64,000 nt of DNA, from positions 9,346,294-9,410,293 of the forward strand of contig NC_034012.1 in assembly GCF_000346465.2 (NCBI RefSeq), written 5' to 3'. The translations under genes were made by a program, and so were the position numbers. Below are positions 1 through 10,086 of the stretch, in pieces; the first letter of the stretch is position 1, and each line of letters starts with the position of its first letter. The notes under the pieces are model-generated. The model was not told the origin of the DNA. It worked only from the letters and a program-made list of their open reading frames with translations, and searched no databases. Origin of the DNA: Prunus persica (lineage: Eukaryota > Streptophyta > Magnoliopsida > Rosales > Rosaceae).

Positions 1-1051
1 TCGTATGTTGAAGTTCAGATATGAGTATCAATTCATTCTTAAACTCAGAGGTTCCTTGCCCCGAACATCTTGAAAGCGTTTTCACCGCTATTTCTTGTCC
101 TGATTCCAGTTTTCCCTGAATTAATGGTACAAAAATCTATCAGGTATTTCTTGGAAATCGATATAAAAATGCTTTCAATAGTAATCATAGACTTACCTTA
201 TAAACAGGTCCAAATCCCCCCTCACCAAGCTTGTTTTCAATGGAGAAGTTGTCAGTGGCAGCCATGACAGATGCATAGCTAAATACTCTTAAATCATGTT
301 CCATCACTCCATCATTTTGAAGCCCGTTGACATTAGTGTCCTTCAAGTCGACCAATACATTCTCAATCACTGTCCCTTTTTGTTTGTCAGAGATGAGAAT
401 CATTCTATCAATATTATGTTTCAAGGTTAATATATGTACATGTTCTGTATAAACGGCTGCACATTAAGTTTAAAGAATTTATACCGGAACGTAGTAATTT
501 TCTTCTCCTTCGTAAATAGCACACGATCCAAAGCACCGCTACCAATAGAGCAGCAGTACTGCCAGAGCCAATCCATAACCACTTATCATGTGCTGCATCT
601 AGTATCGCAACATTTAATTAGCTATATATGTATTTTGTTATGATACAAAATTAGAACACATTTGTTGTCCCTCATCCCAACTTTCAAATTACAGTCTGCC
701 ATACAAATGACCAAAAAAAGAAAAGACTATGGAAAAGAAAACAAAGAAAAATTCTTGCATATAAGCATACACACTGTGATTTGTGATAAGAAGGAATAAA
801 TCCTCATTATATGTAATGAGTCAAGTATTTTTCTGCCTGAAATTCATATATCTGGAATACTTCGAATTGTTGTGATCACTTACATGGAAACCCAAAGTGA
901 ACTTCCCGTTCGCAGAAACTAAGAAGCTGGAGTAATCTAGTGTCTCACCTGTTTTAAGTGTGTCCGTGCCTCTTGCACCACAAGCACAAGTACTCCATAT
1001 TAAGATTGAGAAAATGATGAAGACAGTTAAGGTGAGACTGCACCTAGCCAT
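1..1051 (-). pseudogene. G-type lectin S-receptor-like kinase, ectodomain-deleted fragment, continues off left edge
   Basis: Read on the minus strand. A first exon (about 1051-821) encodes a hydrophobic signal peptide and the start of a B-lectin domain (TLKTGETLDYSSFLVSANGK, then FTLGF). A second exon starts near 598 after an AG acceptor and encodes a transmembrane helix (KWLWIGSGSTAALLVAVLWI, then basic RRRRK) and, nearer 420-197, the kinase glycine loop GEGGFGPVYK, ending in a canonical GTAAGT donor at 196. The next exon begins at 115 after TTCAG and gives [15 protein letters not shown] with the ATP-binding Lys, running off the window. Family members are about 800 residues with a full B-lectin, S-locus glycoprotein and PAN ectodomain in one large exon; here only about 220 bp separate the lectin start from the membrane segment and the first exon ends in a stop after ..RQKNT. 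The exon limits near 430-480 are unclear. I read it as an internally deleted pseudogene; an ectodomain-less splice form is less likely. Confidence 0.65.
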
Positions 1052-3440
1052 GATTCAGTACCGCAGTCACAAGGTGTACTTTCTGATCCAAATAAAGACT
1101 AAAAGCCGGCTGAAAAACTCAAATGGGCTTCTGGTGGTGTACTTCTGCAAATTATCCTGACCAAGGTACCTGTGTGCAATGGAAACGATAACCATCGTCT
1201 GTAAGACAGGTTTCTATTTCAACCCTTCATACATATCAGGAGATGTATTGTAATTTGTATCATTTAAAAAAAATTCAGGCAATAATTAAGGGCTCTAAGG
1301 TCGCAAGAGATCGCTGCTTAAAAGGATATATGGAATCTAGTATTATTTCTATAGTTTAAGATTCAGAACAAGAAAATAAAAAAAAAATTTAAAAGTTTTA
1401 ATATGAAAGTTAAGAGCACTCGTCCATTGTAATTCAGACTTATACTGTTGTATATATAAACGACATCAACTTCATTTTGAACAGTATCATGGCAATAATT
1501 GCACAGTTAGGGTTAGAAGACTTGATTGTTTGGTTGTTTCAATAACCCCACAAAGAAAACTGAGGAACTTTGCCCAGCCAAGTGTATGGACGTTGACAGC
1601 TTTTCTGAGAAAGGTCAAGCCTTAAGAATGTTACATACAAAAATCAAATAGAAGCATGCAAACCAAAATCTGAAAACTTGAGAAGGGTCTGTGAGCCTCA
1701 AATGATTCAAATGAACAGAACCTACCTTACCTTAAAGCATATGCATGGGAGTTCTGTACAATTACTGTTTGAGGCTCTGAAAGCAAATTAATGAACCTCT
1801 AACAAAGAGGGAAAACGATGAGATTTATTGTAATTAGTCTCTAATTGGATGGGATTAAGTAGTCCAACTCCAGTGAGATCCCACATATATTTTGATAAGA
1901 TTAATTAATTAAGTAGTCTGTGGGCGGATCACCCTGCACTGAGAACTGCGTGGTTTCTTTCCCTGACTTTTAACCATCAAAACCTCCTCAAGAAACCAGT
2001 CAAACCGGAGCCAACAAAATTACTTAAGAAAAAAGGGTTCAAGACCTCATCCTTCAACTAATCTTCTGCGTAACTACGTTCGGACTGCAGATGTAAACTT
2101 TGCTTAGCATGTGTAAACGCCTCCAAGTATTTCGGCTTCTTATTTTAGTACGTTGATGAGCTGAAATAGACCATTTTTTCCCGTTAATTGAAAAGACTTA
2201 GCCAATTAATGGACTTGTTCGTTAAGCAAACTGACAATCACAATGACTAATTGTGGTATGACTTTTAACCATCAAAACCTCGTCAAGTTGTGTCAAGCCG
2301 ATGCCCAACAAAATAACTTTGGAAAAAAGGGTTCTAAGCCTCAACCTTTCTTTCCATAGTAATTTTCTACGTAATTACGTGCAGACTGCAGATGTAAACG
2401 TTGGTTAGATTTCGGCTCCTAACTTTAATTAGTAATGTTGAATGGAGTGCAAGAAAGTCATGGGGCGCGTGCCAAAATATAGTTAAATTGGACTATGTAC
2501 AACTAAAGTCTAAATTGCTCAACACCCATGTTTCATGAGCTTTCTCTTTTCTTCCCCTCCAAATGCTGTCTGTGGTTTGAGTGCAGATGCTGTCGGGGGG
2601 TTGGGCACGTTCGGTTATACCTAGGATCGATGTTGTCAATAATTTTAAATTTTATTTTTGAGTTTTGTTGGTAATATATATAAACCTTAATTACCGTACG
2701 TTGGCTTGGCAGCAGCCTGTTAAACCTTATGTTACTTTTGATCTCGAATGTCTCCCCGCACCATTCTTGACTCTGCAATGTTTCCTTTGTGCCCACATAT
2801 ATAAAAAATACTCTGTCTTTTACTTTTCTTCAAAAAAAGAACATTATAGGCAGTTGTAAGACCAGAACCCAGTAGCGAAAGGGAAGCCACAACACTTGTT
2901 CTGTTCATCATATCTGTAGTTTCTGGAGCCGGCCTGAGCTTTATCATCCCCACCTCTGTCCAAGAACGAAAGGAAAACCCTAATTATTGAGTACAAGTAT
3001 GAACATATGATAAGCTAAAATACAAGCCTCAGCATGTTTTTTCCTTTGCGGTCCAGCAAGACCTCTGGACCAAATATAGCATAAATTAGAAAAAGTAAAT
3101 TATCTATATATCTATATATCTATATATATATATCAGTCCCCTTCTATTGAGGGATAATGGATCCTATTTTTATAGAACACAACTACCCATTATCTTTTTT
3201 ATTTTTAAAATAAATTTAAAAATTTTAAAAAAAAGCCTCTCGTAGGTACGGAAGCGCGTGCGGAAAGGCTAGTATAAATGTATGTCTTAGATGACTTTTG
3301 AACATTCCAAAGGTCCAATAAACCACCCCACGACGTTCAGCTAGCGTCCATTGGGGTCCCAATCATTTCAAGAGTGCACCGTACGCGGTTAACCATGAAT
3401 CATGATGAACGAGACCAAATTTGGTCGTTTATTCTAATAA
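1052..3440. other. Gene-free stretch
   Basis: No convincing coding region on either strand; the short open frames here have no recognisable motifs and the base composition is AT-rich. It holds a diverged direct repeat (listed separately) and a TATA/ATCT-rich microsatellite near 3100-3135. Confidence 0.6.
1965..2399. repeat. Diverged direct repeat, about 295-bp offset
   Basis: Positions 1965-2098 and 2260-2399 align along their length: both begin GACTTTTAACCATCAAAACC and both end CTGCAGATGTAAAC, with many substitutions and small indels between. The spacer is about 160 bp. No protein or transposon family is recognised. Confidence 0.6.
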
Positions 3441-3605
3441 ATTAATTTCCTGCCACCAGGCACGTAGCCACAACACTACTGTTACTATTTGGTAATTTTA
3501 CTAGCAGAGTAGAGATGCAGAAGGTCACCTCCTTCACCTTGGTGCGCCATTTTCAATGTTTTCTTCTTGGTAATTTTACTGGAGTTGGTTCTGTAAAAAT
3601 GAATG
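3440..3605 (+). repeat. One arm of a distant inverted repeat (partner 14220-14415)
   Basis: The sequence around GCAGAAGGTCACCTCCTTCA at about 3518 reappears reverse-complemented at about 14315-14335, and the resemblance extends on both sides (for example GGAGTTGGTTC near 3580 and GAACCAACTCC near 14232). The arms are about 10.6 kb apart. No coding potential. Confidence 0.6.
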
Positions 3606-3628
3606 ATTATTGATTCCAATCCCTCAGC

Positions 3629-3649
3629 TTATATATATATATATATATA
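3629..3649. repeat. (AT)n microsatellite
   Basis: An uninterrupted run of about ten AT dinucleotides. Confidence 0.9.
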
Positions 3650-4031
3650 GAGTTGATGCCATTGCTGGCGTGATTGGAGTGGGGTATGTTGAGAAATTTT
3701 GGGTGGCAGAAGGGGTAAGTCCGGTGGGAACGGCTGGAGGGGAGGGGAGGAAAGAGATTTTTAAAATTTTTTTTAATTAATTTGATTTAATTATACTTTT
3801 TTATAATACAGAATTGTTTATTATTTGCTTTGTCTACATAGGATCCACGAGTAGAAAAATTGGGGCCACGTTTGCCATATCAATAAACGATCTGGGTAAT
3901 AAAGGGTCTCATTTCTGTAGTTTTTGTAAGTTGGTGTACCAATTTGTAGGGTATTAGAAGTTCAGGTATTAATTTGAAAAGATCACCAAAATTGAGGGGA
4001 TTTTATTTTAGCCAACGCAAATAAATATTTG

Positions 4032-4214
4032 CAGCCTTGATCTCTTGGACTACAGGGGCCCAAGAGATTGTAGTCACCTACCGTTGGATGTTAATCCAAT
4101 AGTTAAAAAAAGTTTCTTAAAAAGAATGCAAGAGCGAGTGAACCATTGAATTTACATCCAACGGTGAGTGATCACAAATCTCTTGGACCCCTATAGTCTA
4201 AGAGATCGGGACTG
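4032..4214. mobile_element. MITE with long terminal inverted repeats and 10-bp target duplication (Mutator-like)
   Basis: A 183-bp element starting CAG and ending CTG. Its two ends are inverted copies of about 58 bp (CTCTTGGAC.. / ..GTCTAAGAG, and CCGTTGGATG.. / ..CATCCAACGG). It is flanked by the 10-bp direct repeat TAAATATTTG at 4022-4031 and 4215-4224. A second copy lies at 62717-62898 with a different 10-bp duplication. Target duplications of 9-11 bp with long TIRs are typical of Mutator-superfamily nonautonomous elements; no transposase is encoded. Confidence 0.85.
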
Positions 4215-4317
4215 TAAATATTTGATCATGAATTAAATTTGCTTTCCAGAGGTAAGTCATGATGAAACTAAATCCAACTCTACTAATTAACAAAAGTATA
4301 AATAAATGGACCCATTA

Positions 4318-4380
4318 TTTAAAAAAATGTGTGTTATAATGTGTGTCTTTAAAAAAAATGTGTGTTATAATGTGTGTCTC
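4318..4380. repeat. Two-copy tandem repeat of about 30 bp
   Basis: The unit AATGTGTGTTATAATGTGTG, preceded by an A run, occurs twice back to back. No function visible. Confidence 0.75.
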
Positions 4381-4597
4381 ATGATTCTAACCCTATATAT
4401 AGAACACCTTGTAGGATCCAATACAAATTTTATTTCAACGATTCAAACCGTTCATTTTTTATGCCTTCATTTAAATATTATCCTTCCAAAAAATTAGAAA
4501 AGTCAGAAACCATTAAGGCATCTAGTTGTGATCAACAAATCGACGATCCCGGTGGTTCAAGAAAATGCTAAGACTACAAACAATCGATTGACCTGTC

Positions 4598-4936
4598 ACA
4601 AGGGCATAACTAGAAATTTTTCAGTGGGTGGGCTAGCTAAAGTTATTAGCTTAAAATCTAATGATAGTTTTTTTTATACTTACATTTTCTACAATAAAAT
4701 ACTTCTCTTTTGGAGACAAATTAATAGAAAATTTTTAAAATTGATATTGGGACAAACTTTGACAACAAATACAAATGTGGAAGACCTCTTACTATGCCTA
4801 TTGGTGTTGAAATTGTATATATTTTTATTTATTTTTAGTTAAAATATTATGCTATATGTATATTTAAATTTTTTTTTTTTTCCAAACCTTCCTTGGGCAA
4901 CAGCCAAGGGCAGCCCTTGCCTTGGTTCCGCCCGTG
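4598..4936. mobile_element. Possible nonautonomous hAT-like remnant
   Basis: The right end carries GGTTCCGCCCGTGAC, a terminal motif common in degenerate plant hAT-type elements, and the left end CACAAGGGCATAACTAG is a weak inverted match to it. AT-rich interior, no transposase. The boundaries are approximate and I see no convincing target duplication. Confidence 0.35.
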
Positions 4937-5438
4937 ACTAGTCAAATAAATTTTTGAAGGAATACCTAAAAAATAAATGTTTTGAATTTTGAAAATACAA
5001 TGTGGATGGATCCCACAAGCTTATTTGAGGGATCCCTTAACTTAAGTCTTTGTACATGTATATATATCTCCCAAAAACTACCCATCAAATTTTCTTGTGT
5101 AGAAAGAATGAAAGTTGTATTATAGCTTAACTGCAATTGCAATGAACTCTGTAGCTGTTGTAGGATTTTGCCAATCAGTGACTGCTCAGCAACTGAGGTT
5201 TGAGACAAAAAGAGAGAAGATAAAGGTTGAAGGTGCTGAATGCGAAATAATGAAAAGTTAGGCTTGAATGTACGTACTAACCATGATACTATATTTTGTG
5301 CGCACATAAAATAATACACCATAAACAACAGTGATTACGAAAAAGAAGAAACTGGTGACTAATCGTGTGAACACTGCATTTGGTGTCTTCTAATAATTAA
5401 GAATCCTTAGACAATCAAGTTAGCTATGAAGCTAAGAT

Positions 5439-5709
5439 TGTAAGATCCCACATCAACTAACGGAGAGTAGGTGATGTGCCTTATATGTGCACACCCGCAT
5501 CCATCTAGCACGAGGCCTTTTGGGAGCTCACTGGCTTCGGAGTCGTAGGAACTCCGAAGTTAAGCGAGTTGGGGGCTAGAGCAATCCCAAGATGGGTGAC
5601 CCACTGGGAAGTTGCTCGTGAGCTCCCAGAAACAAAACCGTGCGGGCAGAGAGGGGGGTCCAAAGCGGACAATATCGTGCTACGGCGGAGCCGATCCCGG
5701 GATGTGACA
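5439..5709 (+). mobile_element. Solo LTR of a Cassandra TRIM retrotransposon
   Basis: A 271-bp LTR beginning TGTAAGATCCCACATCAAC and ending GATGTGACA, flanked by the 5-bp target duplication AAGAT (5434-5438 and 5710-5714). It carries a 5S-rRNA-like segment in its middle, the hallmark of Cassandra (a terminal-repeat retrotransposon in miniature whose LTRs contain an independently promoted 5S sequence). The internal region and second LTR are absent, as expected after LTR-LTR recombination. Two further LTRs of the family are at 52042-52313 and 52389-52632. Confidence 0.9.
5528..5628 (+). ncRNA. 5S-rRNA-derived sequence inside Cassandra LTR
   Basis: The order GAACTCCGAAGTTAAGCGAG, then GATGGGTGACCCACTGGGAA, then GTTGCTCGTGAGCTCCC matches the 3' two-thirds of plant 5S rRNA, including the internal pol III control regions (A-box-like AGTTAAGCGAG; C-box GATGGGTGACC). 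The 5' third is diverged, so this is not a working ribosomal 5S gene; known Cassandra elements can be transcribed from this promoter. Transcription of this copy cannot be judged from sequence. Confidence 0.75.
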
Positions 5710-5714
5710 AAGAT

Positions 5715-6660
5715 AGAGCACCAGGAAACTTTAGAAATAATCACAGGAGAACTTTGTTAAGGATGATATAATACTTAAATGAACATAATTACTTGTTTCT
5801 GATATTGATCCTTACTGAATAAAATTTTCAGTTTCTGCCTTGTGAGTGTGTAAGCGACTTGCACTCAGAGTTTTGTGTTTAACCTTTATGTCTTTCATCA
5901 ACAGGGTCTCATCCAGTAAAGAATGGCCTTAACTTACAAATCAGAGGTTTTAGGTTTGAATTTTCGCGGCATTATAGTTGTGTATGTGAGAAATCCCCCT
6001 TACTTGTTGTGATTAAAATTTAAACTATCACTTATAATAAATAAATAAATTCTTGTCTTCCATTTCGCTCGAATAAAACAAAACAAAAAAGCCCGGGAGT
6101 GTGGCTTAATACTCACGTAGGATTCTACCATTTGTATTAGCATAATATTCAACGATTTCAAGTTTTCCACATAAATTAAAAAAGGTGGAATGACCAGATC
6201 AAGTGGAATAGAAGGAAAGTAGCCGCTAACATATAATACTACAATTAGGTTAATTTCTCTTTTTTATTCCAATGATATAAACGTGTAAATAGAAACATTT
6301 AATATATGAAACGTGTTATTTCTGACCAGAAGTTTATTATATCATAGAATTAGAAAGAAAACTTTTATGGTCAACAAAAACGATAAGAAAAAAGAAATTC
6401 TCTTTCATCTTCATCCGTGTTAGGTAAATCTTTACAGATTGTCAATTTAAAACAAATAAATAAATATAAATTCAGCAAGTCCAAGCTAAAGTGATGTTCC
6501 ATACGATATAACATCAGATATGATAGGACGTTTGGCTGCATTTTCTTTCACGCACAAAAGACCAACAGAAGAAAAGAATATCATATAAAATATCAGCCAA
6601 AAAGAGTTCTTGGGTAAATTTCAGTGTGTTCAAATGGAGGTCTATATAGGGTACAAAGAC
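5715..6660. other. Gene-free stretch
   Basis: No coding region recognised. Around 5900-6060 there is a possible tRNA-derived SINE remnant (a B-box-like AGGTTTGAAT after ATGGCC, with an AT-rich tail of repeated AATA), too degraded to be sure. The remainder is AT-rich. Confidence 0.45.
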
Positions 6661-6945
6661 TTATCTGTAACACCCTGACTTCAAATTTAATTCATATTTT
6701 AATTTATTTAAAGTGAAATTACAAATTTATCCTTGGAGTAGGGGTAAATTGATCATTTTCTTATCCGGAAGGAGTTTGGGATTACGACATGTATTTTTGG
6801 GTAGGTCATATTGACACGAATTCGTAGAAACGTGGTAGGCTTGAATTGGAGTTGTAATGAAGATTTGGCGATCAAAACACTTTCGGTGGCAAAATCGTAA
6901 ATATTTCAAAAATTTTGGTAAAATCTGATTTTTCACTTTCTACCC

Positions 6946-6948
<3 letters not shown>

Positions 6949-7007
<59 letters not shown>
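6949..7007. repeat. Compound (CA)n(TC)n microsatellite
   Basis: About 15 CA units followed directly by about 14 TC units, inside the giant LTR near its 5' end. Confidence 0.95.
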
Positions 7008-7009
<2 letters not shown>

Positions 7010-8361
7010 TCTCCCCTTGCTCGTGCAAAACCCCCTCCCCCCCTGCGCTACTGTTCACCGAACCAGAAACCACCACCCCGTCACCATTTCCTGCTACCCC
7101 GATCGACGGCACCGGTCCCGATCAACGCCTCTCGAAGTCCCGAACCCGAACCACCCAGTTTCTCGATCGAAAAATGATAGAATCGCCAACGACATCGACT
7201 TGTTCAAACCCGAGTTTTCCAGACGTCGCGTCGTCGCCTCCACCGCCTGATTCTGATGAAACAGGTGAGGTTTCTTCCTCTTTTTCCTTGGTCTAGCTGA
7301 CTGTTGTATAGGTTTGGATCGATTTGTTTTCTAGGAACCGATTTGAAAACCTAGGTTTTGGCCGGATTTCAAAGTGAAATTCCTGCCAGTTGCCGTCCGA
7401 ATTGGACCTCCCTGTAGTTGAATGGTGTGATCCTGACCTTGAGTAGAAGCTAGGGTAGGAAGGGTGAGCTCGGGTGTGGAGTTTTTTCCATCGTCGGAAT
7501 TTACTCTACATACCCACGCGCTGCCGGCCTGTGTGGTGGCTCGTGGGCGAGGGTGGTGAAATTGCATTTTGTCTCAATGATATCCTTAGGTTGTCACGAG
7601 TAAGTAGGATTTCACGGATCTCAATTCGAACGTTGTTTGACTATCGAACGGATTTTCGCATATTGTGCGTTATTCAGATTCAATAGGTTCTGACCGTTGG
7701 ATCGTTTCCCAATTAAAATAGTTGTTCTAGGTATTCCTAGGATCATGTAGGACTTCACAGATCCTGAATCGGAGCCCCTGATGTTCCGATTCAATAATTC
7801 AAAGTTTGTGGGTTAGCGATAACAGTCCAATCTTGAGCGATTCCTAAACTTGTAACCGGACCTTAGGATACTTCATTCAACGTACACATACTGGGAACTT
7901 GGGGATTTAAGTATTTAATTTGTGTTTTCCGTTTCGAAGTAATTTTATATTAATTAAGGATTCGTATCTCAAAATAGGTGCTCCGACTGAACGTACTCAG
8001 CAGGCAGGACCCTCTCGTGGTCAGGCAGCGTAGGAATACTTGTGAGTGGACTTTGTTTTCAATCATACGCATGGTTTTATTGATGAAAGATTTATGCATA
8101 ATGTTTTAAAAGGCATATTGGATATATTATATTCAGGTGTTGATTTTGATGTTTGTATAGCGTTTTGGCAATATATTGTGGGTTTGGCATATTTGGGTAT
8201 CGAGAGTATGTTTTGTATGGATCTTTAGGAAAGTTATATATATTGTCTATAGGTAGGGTACTTGGGTTGTTGAGGTGAGTTTATGGAAGAACTTGAGTAT
8301 GAGGGGTTGTTGAGAGAAGTTATATGATTACACTATGTAAGTATCTTCCCCAGTTACTAGG

Positions 8362-8548
8362 CTTCCCACCAATGGCATTGGATGTTCCGGCGTGTGGGAA
8401 GAATAGGTTATTATTAGTCTCACACATGGCGTTGGATGTTCCGGCGTGTGAGACACTTTCCATACGCGGCGTTGGATGTTCCGGCTTATGGAAAGATTCT
8501 GTATATTGCTTGGGATCATCACACATGGCGTTGGATGTTCCGGTGTGA
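8362..8548 (+). repeat. Array of four hairpins with a common loop and different stems
   Basis: Four units share the loop core GGCRTTGGATGTTCCGG but have different perfect stems: CTTCCCAC with GTGGGAAG (8362-8369/8394-8401), GTCTCACAC with GTGTGAGAC (8417-8425/8446-8454), CTTTCCATA with TATGGAAAG (8456-8464/8487-8495) and TCACAC with GTGTGA (8519-8524/8543-8548). Loop conserved and stems compensated is the pattern of selected secondary structure (or of a protein site flanked by palindromes). It is inside the giant LTR. Confidence 0.85.
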
Positions 8549-9424
8549 GCTATGGAGTTTCGTCCCCCGATTGCACCACTCATCCCTAGACGCAGGATAG
8601 CACCTGGAAATCCTACGGACTTGTCAAACGATCCCCCGGTTGGATTGTTTTCCCAGTACCTAGTTAGTGTTATGAGTATATTGTATAGTTGTGAGTGTGA
8701 AGAAATTAGAGTCTATACAGTGGGTAGGTAGGAGCGGTAAAATTATGAGCATGAGGTTTGTGGATGGAGTGATTTGTGGTTTTAAAGAACTTTAAATGAA
8801 ATTTGTTTTTGAATATTTAATTATGAATTGTAAACCTGCATGTCTTAAGCATTATTTTTACTCGGTGGGGTTACTATGTTGTTTTAACTGCAAATCTTAT
8901 TTTTGTCCACTCACATGTTTTCTGTTTTGCGCCCCCTAGCCAGTAGTCGCTTCAGGAAGGTTGCAAGCAGTGTTCGAAGGCCGAATCGTTAACATCAGTA
9001 GATTAGGCTTTGAGTAATTTCCTTCTACAATAGCAGAACAACTAAATTCAGTAAATGCTCTGTTATCACCCATGTTAGATTTTACTTGTGAGGCCGGAGG
9101 CCATTTAGTACGTTTTGTTGTATGTTGTAAGCATGCTGCTGGTTGGGATTATTTTTATGTATGTTGCAAGTTGAAATTTTTGTTGGGATTGCTCAATTTA
9201 CAGGGAAGACTCTGTCAAAATTTTGGTAGAAAATCTCGGGTTTTAGTAAGTGGGCCCGGCATCGGAGTGATGTCGGAACAAAGACGGAGTCCACTCCGAT
9301 TTCCGAAAAATTCCAGGGCGGGTCATGTCATTATCTTGCAAGAAAAGAACTATACAATAAAACCTAATTATAATTAGTAATTAACTACAAATTAGTCAAT
9401 GCATCAATCCTATCCTAAATAAGA

Positions 9425-10081
9425 CTAATGTCAATACTCCCCTTCAAATTGGTACATCGATATCTCTAATGCTCAACTTGCCAAGTGCGTCATAAACACC
9501 TTACTTGAATATGCTTTACTAAGAATATCCGCCAGTTAGTTCTCAAAATTCACAAAAGGCATGGTCACTAATTCAACCTTTAACTTGTCCTTAATAAAGT
9601 GTTGATCTAGTTCGTTTGACATTTTCAATTCATTCGGTCATTTCAGTCGATTCGACCTCAACTTTGTCGATTAGTATGGTCAATCAACTTCAGCAGTCAT
9701 CCCGCTTAGCTCTTCAAAAATTTTCATCTCCTCCTAAAGACTATGTTGGGATACTGCTCCACCAAAATACATTTTAGTCTCTAGAAAAGTCATCTGCATA
9801 GTGACATAGGTGTCAGAAGTGAGAGGATGATAACACCGCGGATATCCCTTTTGGTTAAGGGCATAGCACACATCATAAAGCTCATGGTTCCAACTTAGTC
9901 CATTGGTTCTTCTTAAGATATGAATACATGTGTAGATAATACATCCAAATGGGTTCGAAAGTCAAGAGCTCGAGATGGCAAGTGATTCATTATATAAATT
10001 GCAAATGTCACAATATCAGTCCAATAAATCTGTGGAACTTGTCTGTGTAAGACCTGTCAGTTTGGTAAGAAGCAAGATAGG
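9425..10081 (-). pseudogene. Degenerate Ty1/copia pol remnant with internal deletion
   Basis: The minus strand carries recognisable copia pieces in several frames: an integrase C-terminal segment (PQIYWTDIVTFAIYIMNHLP) near 10060-9990, then QKGYPRCYHP and YVTMQMTFLE near 9860-9790 (the usual integrase-to-RT linker), then at 9640-9425 RNase-H-end sequence in a style shared with other plant copia elements next to CTCCCCTTC, a polypurine tract read in reverse. RT and most of RNase H are missing between them. Stops and frameshifts throughout; not functional. The giant-LTR element at 10087 is inserted beside it. Confidence 0.6.
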
Positions 10082-10086
10082 TGAGC

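Larger units (their letters stand above)
6666..9330 (+). mobile_element. Giant solo LTR (2665 bp) with 5-bp target duplication
   Basis: Begins TGTAACACCCTGACTTC and ends GGGTCATGTCA, with exact target duplication TTATC at 6661-6665 and 9331-9335. No gag or pol is present, so it is a solo LTR. A shorter, related solo LTR is at 10087-11823 and a 5'-truncated one ends at 51386; the three share runs such as CGGATCTCAATT, GAATCGGAG, TTTTGCGCCCCC (not seen in the third) and GTAAGTGGGCCCGGCAT (first and third). It holds a CA/TC microsatellite, a GC-rich leader followed by a good splice donor (near 7250-7270), and a hairpin array. LTRs over 2 kb suggest a Ty3/gypsy or LARD-type element, but without an internal region the class is open. 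Confidence 0.85.

Noticed and set aside
4966..5328. 120-codon minus-strand frame
   Set aside because: No recognisable motif, atypical composition, overlaps AT-rich intergenic DNA; not supported as a gene.
5528..5628. Genuine ribosomal 5S rRNA gene
   Set aside because: Only part matches 5S, the 5' third is diverged, and it lies inside an LTR with TG..CA ends and a target duplication.
5505..5744. Open frame on the minus strand within the Cassandra LTR, and similar ones at 52204-52714
   Set aside because: Explained by the 5S-like non-coding LTR sequence; Cassandra encodes no protein.
8324..8583. CRISPR-like or protein-coding repeat (HAGTSNAM units)
   Set aside because: The units are variable hairpins inside an LTR, with no regular spacers, in a plant genome.
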